This document shows, one piece after another, positions 1-5,670 of a stretch of DNA of 7,824 nt. Where the stretch lies: assembly GCA_964496365.1 (NCBI GenBank), contig CAZBZK010000075.1, positions 1 through 7,824 on the forward strand. Reading direction: 5' to 3'. This DNA is from AB-629-J13 sp964496365 (lineage in GTDB: Bacteria > Fidelibacterota > Marinisomatia > Marinisomatales > AB-629-J13). The position numbers were made by a program, and so were the translations under genes. The stretch's first letter is position 1. Every line of letters begins with the position of its first letter. The notes below the pieces were generated by a model, which saw only the letters and a program-made list of their open reading frames with translations, searched no databases and was not told the DNA's origin.

Positions 1-95
1 CCAGAGCCAAAAAAATTCGAAAATGGAATAATTTGAAGTATGGTCAGCCTATTCTCCCTGGGCAAAAATTAACTATTTGGATTAAAAATGGATGA
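1..95 (+). CDS. C-terminal end of a LysM-domain protein (partial, 5' end outside window)
   Basis: An open frame whose codons start at base 3 runs in from the left edge and stops at TGA 93-95. Its 30 residues contain RKWNNL, a five-residue linker and then ILPGQKLTIWI. This is the typical second half of a LysM module, where W/L-N-N-L is followed by I-x-P-G-Q-x-L-x-I. LysM modules bind the N-acetylglucosamine backbone of peptidoglycan, so the protein probably acts in the envelope. In this position, as the last domain, it could belong to an MltD-like lytic transglycosylase, an M23 endopeptidase or a plain LysM protein; the visible part cannot decide. The stop codon overlaps the sppA start codon (ATGA at 92-95), which suggests translational coupling. 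Confidence 0.8.
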   Translation, partial: RAKKIRKWNNLKYGQPILPGQKLTIWIKNG

Positions 96-970
96 ATAAA
101 ATAGCCAAAAATAATCGCTGGGTTTGGATGACGATTGCCATCATTTTCGGATTATTTTTCCTAATTCAATTTTCGTCTTATTTTACTCCTGAAGAGGGAT
201 TTTCTGCCAAAGAAAAAGTAGGGATTGTGACCTTAGAAGGTCCCATTTTTGATGTGGATCATTTGATTGAAAATTTAGATCAATTTTCTACCCGGTCGGA
301 TGTAAAATCCATAGTTTTGCGTGTGAACAGTCCCGGAGGTGCCGTAGCACCTTCACAGGAGATATATGAAAAAATAAAATCCATTTCTAAACATAAACCA
401 GTCGTTACCTCTGTGGGTTCTATTGCCGCTTCAGGAGGATTTTACGCTGCGGCTGGATCAAATAAAATTGTAGCAAACCGTGGATCCATTTTGGGAAGCA
501 TCGGTGTTATTGTGGAATATCCAATTGCTGTTGAATTATTAGAAAAGGTTGGATTACGGTTTGAAACCATCACATCTGGAGTGGCTAAAGATATAGGAAG
601 TCCAACACGGGAAGTGACCCCGAGAGACAGGGAAGCCTTAAAGTCTGTAGTCCAAAATCTCCATGAACAATTTGTGAATGCAGTTGTATCAGGTCGTTCA
701 CTACCTAAGGATTTTGTTCTGACGTTGGCGGATGGAAGGGTGTTTACCGGTGAACAATCCTATGAGTTGGGGTTAGTGGATACATTGGGAACCTTGGATG
801 ATGCAGTAAGATTGGCTGGGCAATTAGCCAATATAATTGAGAAACCGGAGCGGATATATCCGGAAAAGAAAAGACATCGTCTATTAGACTATTTTTTTAA
901 TGAACTGGAAGAAAAGGCATACGGGTTTATTCAAACCATGCCACTTTTCTTATGGAAACTGGAGAAATAA
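92..970 (+). CDS. sppA: Signal peptide peptidase SppA, S49 family (short 292-aa form)
   Basis: This is a membrane-anchored serine protease of family S49, which degrades cleaved signal peptides and other membrane-embedded fragments. Residues 10-31 form a single hydrophobic N-terminal anchor. The protease domain has the VNSPGG motif at 78-83, the nucleophile in AASGG (Ser114) and the general base in GVAKDIGSP (Lys166). The Ser-Lys distance of 52 residues equals that of Bacillus subtilis SppA (Ser147/Lys199, from memory). The length matches the one-domain form, not the fused 67-kDa E. coli enzyme. The last 30 residues form a hydrophobic/amphipathic tail (FIQTMPLFLW) that could be a second membrane contact. 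The start at 92 lacks a Shine-Dalgarno sequence but overlaps the LysM stop, so it is probably reached by coupling. The HU gene follows after one base. Confidence 0.95.
   Translation: MNKIAKNNRWVWMTIAIIFGLFFLIQFSSYFTPEEGFSAKEKVGIVTLEGPIFDVDHLIENLDQFSTRSDVKSIVLRVNSPGGAVAPSQEIYEKIKSISKHKPVVTSVGSIAASGGFYAAAGSNKIVANRGSILGSIGVIVEYPIAVELLEKVGLRFETITSGVAKDIGSPTREVTPRDREALKSVVQNLHEQFVNAVVSGRSLPKDFVLTLADGRVFTGEQSYELGLVDTLGTLDDAVRLAGQLANIIEKPERIYPEKKRHRLLDYFFNELEEKAYGFIQTMPLFLWKLEK
961..964 (+). promoter_or_regulatory. Shine-Dalgarno site that fixes the HU start
   Basis: GGAG lies inside the last codons of sppA, seven bases before the ATG at 972. It supports that ATG over the in-frame ATG at 900, which lies wholly inside sppA and would add 24 residues unrelated to HU. 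Confidence 0.7.
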
Positions 971-971
971 T

Positions 972-1259
972 ATGACAAAACAGAAAATTGTTGATAAAGT
1001 TTCTGAATCTACCGGACTGACAAAAGTGGAAACTGCAGCAGTAATGAATGGTGTGATGGAAACGATTATTAGGTCGCTATTGGAAAATCAGAAAGTTGAA
1101 TTGAGAGGGTTTGGTACATTCGGAGTGAAACATCGGATGCCAAAAAAGGCCAGAAATCCCTCAACGGGTGATGTAGTGTTTTTACCTGAGCGGTATGTTC
1201 CTACTTTCAAACCATCCAAAATCATGAGGGGCAGGGTCAATTCTGCTCTCAATAAATAA
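972..1259 (+). CDS. HU/IHF-family nucleoid DNA-binding protein
   Basis: This 95-residue protein has the usual length of the HU/IHF family, whose dimers bend and compact DNA. The N-terminal helices (MTKQKIVDKV, then TAAVMNGVMETII) form the dimer body. The signature GFGTF is at 46-50. The beta-arm follows, with RNPSTG at 61-66; Pro63 is the residue that intercalates into DNA. The C-terminal part VPTFKPSKIMRGRVN matches the family end. I chose the ATG at 972 because the family starts with M-x-K-x-x-I-V at this point and a GGAG lies seven bases upstream. The open frame extends back to 900, but that part overlaps sppA and is not HU-like. HU and IHF alpha or beta cannot be told apart by eye. The gene follows sppA by one base and precedes a tiny basic-protein gene, so it is probably cotranscribed with both. 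Confidence 0.95.
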   Translation: MTKQKIVDKVSESTGLTKVETAAVMNGVMETIIRSLLENQKVELRGFGTFGVKHRMPKKARNPSTGDVVFLPERYVPTFKPSKIMRGRVNSALNK

Positions 1260-1272
1260 TTTTTTAATTAAC

Positions 1273-1277
1273 AGGAG
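1273..1277 (+). promoter_or_regulatory. Strong Shine-Dalgarno site of the 31-residue gene
   Basis: AGGAG sits five bases before the ATG at 1283. It is the best ribosome binding site in the window and supports the small ORF as a translated gene. Confidence 0.7.
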
Positions 1278-1282
1278 ATGTA

Positions 1283-1378
1283 ATGCCCTGCGGAAAAAAA
1301 CGTAAGAAGAGAAAGATAAGTACGCACAAGCGGAAAAAACGACTTCGTGCGAATCGGCATAAGAAAAAGAAAGTTTAA
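1283..1378 (+). CDS. AURKAIP1/COX24-domain small basic protein (mS38/bS22-like ribosomal protein)
   Basis: This 31-residue ORF begins MPCGKKRKKRK and continues ISTHKRKKRLRANRHKKKK. It contains 12 Lys, 6 Arg and 2 His and no acidic residue. The pattern GKKRK-R-K-x-x-T-H-K-R-K-K-R-x-R-x-N-R-H-K-K matches what I recall of the short AURKAIP1/COX24-domain proteins annotated in Bacteroidetes and relatives. These are related to mitochondrial small-subunit protein mS38 and mycobacterial bS22. Such proteins are expected to thread into 16S rRNA of the small ribosomal subunit near the decoding region; that role is taken from the family and not shown here. A strong AGGAG five bases upstream and the 23-bp gap after the HU gene support expression. 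The gene is easily missed by ORF callers with a length cutoff. The codons are Lys/Arg-rich but otherwise ordinary. Confidence 0.85.
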   Translation: MPCGKKRKKRKISTHKRKKRLRANRHKKKKV

Positions 1379-1420
1379 GGTCTGAAACTACCGGTTTCAA
1401 ACCGATCTTGAATACACACC

Positions 1421-2650
1421 ATGAACGAGATAAATTTTCAAAACATGGTTTCAAAAGACAATGCGTTTACAGTTCAAAAACTCACCCAGCACATTAAGGA
1501 CCTACTTGAAGGTGAATTTTCACATCTTTGGGTATCCGGAGAATTATCCAATGTAGTCCACCACCGTTCCGGTCATTTGTATTTCACCTTGAAAGATGAT
1601 ATCTCTGAAATAAGAGGAGTGATGTTTCGGGGATTTAGTCGATATTTACCCTTCACACCGGAAGAGGGGATGCAAATCCTCGTGTTTGGATCCTTATCTG
1701 TTTATGAACCAAGAGGACAGTACCAATTGGTTGCTAAGCAGATGGAAGCTTCAGGAATTGGGTCTCATTTTCTGGCTTTGGAGTCTCTGAAAAAAAAGTT
1801 ATCAGAAGAGGGATTATTTGATGACCAGTTGAAAAAACCCATTCCACTTTATCCTAAAACGGTTGGTGTCGTTACGTCTCCATCCGGGGCTGCAGTCCGG
1901 GATATTATGACTGGTTTAGATCGGAGAGCACCACATGTATCCATTTGTTTTAGACCCGCCCTTGTTCAGGGAAATGATGCCGCACCTGATTTAATTTCTG
2001 CATTAAGACAAATGGAAAAAGAGAGAGAGGTGGATGTCGTAATTATTGGAAGAGGTGGGGGCTCTATTGAAGACCTCTGGGCATTTAATAACGAAGATTT
2101 AGCAAGAGAAATATCCAATTTTTCGATTCCAATTATTTCTGCCGTGGGACACGAAACAGACTTTACCATTTCTGATTTTGTTTCAGATATTAGAGCATCA
2201 ACTCCATCAGCCGCTGCCGAATTGGTAGCCGTTCCTTTAACGGATATCAATACAGAATTGAATCAATATAGTATTAATTTACAAACTCAACTGCGAAATA
2301 GTTTGGATAAATACTGGCAAAAATTGGATTATCTTTCCGAACGAACCAGCGTCCAAGAACCCTCAAATATGATTATTCGGATTCGTGAGAAACTCATAGA
2401 GACCATTCAAAAATTGGAACAAACTATGGTTTATTCTTTAAATCTAAAACAAAACCAATTACAATCTATTAATGAAACCCTTTCGGCTTTATCACCGAAA
2501 GGCATTTTAAATCGGGGATACTCCTTGGCTTACGTTCCTCCTGATAATAAATTAATTCGTACCGCAAAGGACATTGGGATAGGGACAACTTTTATATTGG
2601 AAACGGGTGAGGGAAAATTTCAAGGGAAGAAAACCAATGAAATTCCCTAA
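1421..2650 (+). CDS. xseA: Exodeoxyribonuclease VII large subunit
   Basis: This is the catalytic subunit of exonuclease VII, which degrades single-stranded DNA from both ends into oligonucleotides in the cytoplasm. Residues 14-105 form the N-terminal OB-fold that binds DNA (FTVQKLTQHIKDLL, LWVSGELSN, GHLYFTLKD). The catalytic domain follows, with VTSPSGAAVRD (Asp151), GRGGGSIEDLWAFNNE (Arg201) and VGHETDF (His234, Asp237). These sit at a constant offset of four from E. coli Asp155, Arg205, His238 and Asp241 (from memory). Residues 270-345 are a helical, probably coiled-coil segment, and LSPKGILNRGYSLAY (347-361) is the conserved C-terminal element. At 409 aa it is shorter than the E. coli protein (456 aa), mostly in the coiled coil. 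The ATG at 1421 has no clear ribosome binding site; Met9 (1445) is an alternative and also lacks one. xseB follows after 32 bp. Confidence 0.96.
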   Translation: MNEINFQNMVSKDNAFTVQKLTQHIKDLLEGEFSHLWVSGELSNVVHHRSGHLYFTLKDDISEIRGVMFRGFSRYLPFTPEEGMQILVFGSLSVYEPRGQYQLVAKQMEASGIGSHFLALESLKKKLSEEGLFDDQLKKPIPLYPKTVGVVTSPSGAAVRDIMTGLDRRAPHVSICFRPALVQGNDAAPDLISALRQMEKEREVDVVIIGRGGGSIEDLWAFNNEDLAREISNFSIPIISAVGHETDFTISDFVSDIRASTPSAAAELVAVPLTDINTELNQYSINLQTQLRNSLDKYWQKLDYLSERTSVQEPSNMIIRIREKLIETIQKLEQTMVYSLNLKQNQLQSINETLSALSPKGILNRGYSLAYVPPDNKLIRTAKDIGIGTTFILETGEGKFQGKKTNEIP

Positions 2651-2682
2651 ACATTTTGAGGCAATTAAAATAGGAATACATC

Positions 2683-2910
2683 ATGGCTAAACAGAATTCA
2701 GATCAAAAATCAATTGAAGATATATTTCAACGCATGGATTCTATCGTTTCAAAATTAGAATCGGGAGAAACGGTTTTAGAAGAAAGTTTATCTCTTTTTG
2801 AAGAAGGAATAACGTTAGCGGAATCCTGCAGAACACAGTTGAACCATGCGGAACAGAAAGTGAAGGAATTGATGAAAACCAATTCCGAAAATTTAGAGAA
2901 CGAATCATGA
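2683..2910 (+). CDS. xseB: Exodeoxyribonuclease VII small subunit
   Basis: This 75-residue helical protein binds XseA in several copies and is needed for active exonuclease VII. The family signature is intact: IEDIFQRMDSIVSKLESGE (11-29), then LEESLSLFEEGITLAESC (32-49) and LNHAEQKVKEL (53-63). These two amphipathic helices form the hairpin that packs on the XseA coiled coil. The length is typical. AGGAA at 2672-2676, six bases upstream, is a modest ribosome binding site. The stop codon overlaps the nadK start (ATGA at 2907-2910), so nadK translation is probably coupled to xseB. Confidence 0.95.
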   Translation: MAKQNSDQKSIEDIFQRMDSIVSKLESGETVLEESLSLFEEGITLAESCRTQLNHAEQKVKELMKTNSENLENES

Positions 2911-3788
2911 CCAAACCACTGTCGTTTGGAATTTGGGGTAATTCACAAAAATCTGAATTTTGGACATATTTACCCCAAATAATGAGTTGGTCGGAATCCG
3001 TAAACACCGAAGTGTTTTTAACCACTCATATTGTAAAACGATTGGAGAAGTCTGAGTCCTATCGGTATAAAATTATCGAAACTGCTGATGATTTCAATAA
3101 GTTGAAATTTATTTTGGCATTGGGTGGAGACGGAACCATGTTATCTTTAGCACGAGCAATAGCCCATCGGAATATTCCCATTTTAGGCGTTCACTTAGGG
3201 AAGTTAGGATTTTTAGCCGAATCAACCAAAGACAAAATATTTGAAAGATTAAACCAAGTGATTGCAGGCAACTATCAAGTTCAAAAACGAATGGTATTAA
3301 ATGGTATTGTGAAAGGGGAAAAGGAGGATAAATCGTTTTTCGCTCTGAATGATTTTGTTGTGGACAAAGGAGCATCCTATCGCTTGTTGTCCTGTCTGCT
3401 AAAATCAGATGGTCATGTGGTGGCAAACTATCAGGCGGACGGTCTTATCGTTTCTACACCTACCGGTTCAACTGCCTACTCTCTTGCTGCAGGCGGACCC
3501 ATAGTAGATCCAACCGTATCTTCTATCATTGTCGCACCGATTTGTCCTCACTCTCTTACCTTTCGTCCCATCGTGCTTTCAGGTGACAGTAAATTATCTA
3601 TTGAATTTTTGGATGAAGAAGATCAGGCAGCGTTGGCTGTGGATGGACAAATCACAGAGCGGTTGGATTTCAATTCTAAAATTATGGTGGAAAAAGGGGA
3701 TTACTCCATCCAACTGATCACCTTTTCAGATTCCAGTTATTTTAAAACGTTAAGAAGTAAAATGGGATGGGGCAGGAGAGGAGATTAG
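2907..3788 (+). CDS. nadK: NAD kinase (ATP-NAD kinase)
   Basis: NadK phosphorylates NAD+ at the 2' position of the adenosine ribose to give NADP+, using ATP or polyphosphate, and so controls the cell's NADP pool. The 293-aa length is typical. The phosphate-donor motif GGDGT is at 73-77. ALNDFVVDKG (136-145) carries the Asn-Asp pair in the place of the usual NE/ND substrate contact. The glycine-rich stretch DGLIVSTPTGSTAYSLAAGG (168-187) is complete, followed by IVAPICPHSLTFRPIVL. The end, LRSKMGWG, is the usual C-terminus. Nothing appears degraded. The gene is last in its run and faces the CoA-binding gene across 56 bp. In Bacillus-like genomes xseA-xseB is followed by ispA, dxs and tlyA and often reaches recN; here nadK follows xseB directly. 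Confidence 0.96.
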   Translation: MTKPLSFGIWGNSQKSEFWTYLPQIMSWSESVNTEVFLTTHIVKRLEKSESYRYKIIETADDFNKLKFILALGGDGTMLSLARAIAHRNIPILGVHLGKLGFLAESTKDKIFERLNQVIAGNYQVQKRMVLNGIVKGEKEDKSFFALNDFVVDKGASYRLLSCLLKSDGHVVANYQADGLIVSTPTGSTAYSLAAGGPIVDPTVSSIIVAPICPHSLTFRPIVLSGDSKLSIEFLDEEDQAALAVDGQITERLDFNSKIMVEKGDYSIQLITFSDSSYFKTLRSKMGWGRRGD

Positions 3789-3844
3789 ATATTTTTTGGA
3801 GAATCATACAATGTTGCACTTTCTACTTGAATCCATGAAATAAT

Positions 3845-4249
3845 TTAACAAATTTTCATTTCTTGATGTTGCCTCATCATACAGTCATCCATCACCACAA
3901 TGAGACCCTCCTTTTCCGCCAGTAGAGCCGCCTCTTCATTGATCACACCATCCTGAAGCCAAAGAGCTTTAGCTCCAATTTCAATAGTTGACTCTGCAAT
4001 AAGCAACGCATGCTCCGGTCGGCGAAAGACGTTAACAACATCCACATCAAGAGGAATTTCAAACAGGTTGGGATAACATTTCAATCCCGCTATTTCCTTG
4101 TGTCCCGGGTTTACCGGATAAATGGTATATCCTTTTCCTTTCATGTACATGGCAACATAATGGCTGGGACGCTCCGGTTTTGGGCTCATGCCCACCACGG
4201 CGATGGTATTCATTTCAAAAATTTTTTGAATATCTTCAGATTTGTTCAT
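3845..4249 (-). CDS. CoA-binding-domain protein (CoA_binding_2, YccU-like)
   Basis: This is a small Rossmann-fold protein of the CoA-binding-domain family related to the N-terminal part of succinyl-CoA ligase alpha. The exact cellular role of the stand-alone form is not settled. The motifs are in family order: IAVVGMSPKPERPSHYV (16-32), GYTIYPVNPGHKEIAG (40-55), VDVVNVFRRPEHA (69-81), IGAKALWLQDGVINEEAALLAEKEGL (91-116) and VVMDDCM (118-124). The 134-aa length fits. The C-terminal DDCMMRQHQEM differs from the DRC-x-x-x-E/H ending I recall as common, but the cysteine is kept. The start codon overlaps the stop of the proline dehydrogenase gene (ATGA on the minus strand at 4246-4249). There is no Shine-Dalgarno sequence, so translation probably depends on the upstream gene. 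Confidence 0.9.
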   Translation of the reverse strand: MNKSEDIQKIFEMNTIAVVGMSPKPERPSHYVAMYMKGKGYTIYPVNPGHKEIAGLKCYPNLFEIPLDVDVVNVFRRPEHALLIAESTIEIGAKALWLQDGVINEEAALLAEKEGLIVVMDDCMMRQHQEMKIC

Positions 4250-5148
4250 TTACTTTTAAACATATTTTTAAGGACGTACCCTGCGATATTAGGGTTCTCT
4301 TTCAGTCTACGGATGGAATATTCATACCAGGTCTCACCGAAAGGTATATAAACTCTAACGGAATATCCTTTAGATTTTAAGATTTCCAATTCATTGCCCA
4401 TGGGAACGCCATACAAAACCTGAAATTCAAATCTGTCATTTGGAATTTTATTTTCTGTGATCCATTCATCAATTTGATGAATTAATTGTATATCGTGGGT
4501 AGCGATCCCAGCGAATCCTTCTCCATTTAACAGTGTTTTACACAATGCAAAATAATTGTCATTTATGTCGTCTTTTGACTGAAACGCAATGGCTTTGTCT
4601 TCTCTATAAATACCCTTGCAGATTCTTAAATGCAGATCTGGAGACAAGATGGATTTCAAATCATCCATACTTCGGTGAAGATAGGCTTGTAAAACCGTTC
4701 CTACGTTTGGATATGACTTTACAGATGTTTTGTAGATGTCAAGCGTTCGAGTAGTGTAGGGTGAATTTTCCATATCAATGGTGAGTCCAAGATTTCCCAG
4801 TTTAGCTGTGGACATAATTTTTTCGAGATTTATTTGTGCACATTCATTGGAAATATCCAATCCTAAATGAGATAATTTTAGCGAGATCGTACAATCCAAT
4901 TTTTTGGAGGAAATTTGATGATACAAAAGACAATAATCATCGGTGATTTTTTGGGTGATGTTCACGTCATGTGTGTGCTCCCCTAATATATCCATGGTGA
5001 CAGAAAACCCATGGTTTATAACCGATTCAGCGGTTTGAAGTGCTTCTTCAATGGATTCACCTGCAACATAGGGAAGGGCAAAAGGTCGAGCCAACCATCG
5101 TGGACAATAGGAAATAAATGTCGTGAGTATTGTATTCATCCATGTCAT
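4246..5148 (-). CDS. Proline dehydrogenase (monofunctional, FAD-dependent PRODH)
   Basis: This enzyme oxidises L-proline to 1-pyrroline-5-carboxylate with FAD and passes the electrons to membrane quinone. The 300-aa length matches the monofunctional type (as in Thermus); there is no aldehyde dehydrogenase half as in PutA. Visible barrel motifs are YVAGES (27-32), SVTMDILGE (49-57), SLKLSHLG with Lys91 (89-96), LTIDMENS with Asp125 (122-129), GTVLQAYLHRS (150-160), RICKGIYRE (175-183), GIATHD (214-219), FEFQVLYGV (240-248) and YEYSIRRLKENPN with Arg280/Arg281 (275-287). Lys91, Asp125 and Arg280/281 are all offset by eight from Thermus Lys99, Asp133 and Arg288/289 (from memory), so the active site looks complete. 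The start has no Shine-Dalgarno sequence; Met4 is an alternative. A candidate promoter ends close to this ATG. The pyrroline-5-carboxylate dehydrogenase needed to finish the pathway is not in the window. Confidence 0.94.
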   Translation of the reverse strand: MTWMNTILTTFISYCPRWLARPFALPYVAGESIEEALQTAESVINHGFSVTMDILGEHTHDVNITQKITDDYCLLYHQISSKKLDCTISLKLSHLGLDISNECAQINLEKIMSTAKLGNLGLTIDMENSPYTTRTLDIYKTSVKSYPNVGTVLQAYLHRSMDDLKSILSPDLHLRICKGIYREDKAIAFQSKDDINDNYFALCKTLLNGEGFAGIATHDIQLIHQIDEWITENKIPNDRFEFQVLYGVPMGNELEILKSKGYSVRVYIPFGETWYEYSIRRLKENPNIAGYVLKNMFKSK

Positions 5149-5157
5149 AGGGTGAGG

Positions 5158-5187
5158 AATTTAGAATTCATTTTTTGTGTATTTCAA
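5158..5187 (-). promoter_or_regulatory. Candidate sigma-70-like promoter for proline dehydrogenase
   Basis: Read on the minus strand, TTGAAA (5187-5182) is followed by an 18-base spacer and TAAATT (5163-5158). The -10 box ends nine bases before the ATG at 5148, so a start site at the usual distance would leave a leader of only a few bases. The assignment is by consensus alone, in AT-rich DNA. Confidence 0.35.
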
Positions 5188-5197
5188 TAAATGAATT
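5165..5197. repeat. 9-bp inverted repeat, candidate operator
   Basis: AATTCATTT (5165-5173) and AAATGAATT (5189-5197) are perfect inverted copies separated by 15 bases. The arms enclose the candidate -35 box of the proline dehydrogenase promoter and lie in the spacer between the two divergent units. A dimeric repressor or activator could bind here, but the region is so AT-rich that a chance origin is possible. Confidence 0.35.
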
Positions 5198-5216
5198 AAT
5201 ATTTCATCCATTTATC

Positions 5217-5246
5217 TTGACTAAGGAAAATGAAGAACGGTAAATT
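5217..5246 (+). promoter_or_regulatory. Candidate sigma-70-like promoter for the nuo operon
   Basis: TTGACT (5217-5222), an 18-base spacer and TAAATT (5241-5246) precede the nuoA ATG by 28 bases. Box quality and spacing mirror the candidate promoter on the other strand. There is no Shine-Dalgarno sequence between the -10 box and nuoA. In the FCB group the housekeeping consensus may differ, so this is tentative. Confidence 0.35.
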
Positions 5247-5274
5247 GAATACTTAATTTTTTCTAATTATTCAA

Positions 5275-5670
5275 ATGTATCGTGATTTTGGAACCGTTCT
5301 AGTTTTTATTCTCTTGGGAATTGTTTTGGTATATGTCCCGCTTCTAATTCAAAAATTGGTCGCACCTCATAACCCTACTCGAGAGAAATTAACCACTTAT
5401 GAATGCGGAGAAGAACCGGAAGGTGCGGCTTGGTTGCAGTTTAACATCAGATTTTATGTCATCGCCCTTATATTTCTCATTTTTGATGTGGAAATTATTT
5501 TTTTGTTTCCCTGGGCGGTGGTTTATCAGGATATGGGTCTTTTAGGATTTATTGAAATGGGAATTTTTCTATTCATTCTCATTATTGGACTCGCCTATGT
5601 TTGGAAAAAAGGTGATTTAGATTGGGTGAAAGCCAGAGTAAAGTTTGCCAGTGGGCGTTATAAATCATGA
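5275..5670 (+). CDS. nuoA: NADH-quinone oxidoreductase subunit A
   Basis: NuoA is a small membrane subunit of complex I, next to the quinone entry site. Three hydrophobic segments are visible: 7-28, 58-79 and 88-109. The conserved loop after the first segment reads TTYECGEEPEG (40-50) with Cys44, and the second segment carries the acidic pair in FDVEIIFLFPWAV (70-82; Asp71, Glu73). The 131-aa length is typical. The ATG at 5275 is the first available and has no Shine-Dalgarno sequence, only a T/A-rich leader. It is the first gene of the operon, 126 bp from the divergent proline dehydrogenase gene. A 30-bp gap to nuoB follows. Confidence 0.96.
   Translation: MYRDFGTVLVFILLGIVLVYVPLLIQKLVAPHNPTREKLTTYECGEEPEGAAWLQFNIRFYVIALIFLIFDVEIIFLFPWAVVYQDMGLLGFIEMGIFLFILIIGLAYVWKKGDLDWVKARVKFASGRYKS

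Noticed and set aside
337..352. AGGTGC/GCACCT hairpin in sppA
   Set aside because: It lies over the codons just after the conserved SPGG motif, and a 6-bp stem inside a coding region needs no special explanation.
900..971. Upstream in-frame extension of the HU gene from ATG 900
   Set aside because: The extra 24 residues lie wholly within sppA and are not HU-like. The ATG at 972 has a well-spaced GGAG and the family N-terminus.
3811..3843. 10-codon ORF after nadK with a GGAG nine bases upstream
   Set aside because: It is too short to judge, there is no recognisable family, and such frames are common by chance in AT-rich gaps.
3835..3859. Imperfect AT-rich stem at the end of the CoA-binding gene as a possible bidirectional terminator
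   Set aside because: It has two 5-bp arms with a bulge, only one G-C pair and no T-run on either side, so it is too weak to call.
4010..4380. Plus-strand open frames opposite the CoA-binding and proline dehydrogenase genes
   Set aside because: They are antisense to two genes with intact family motifs, show no domain pattern of their own and have no ribosome site.
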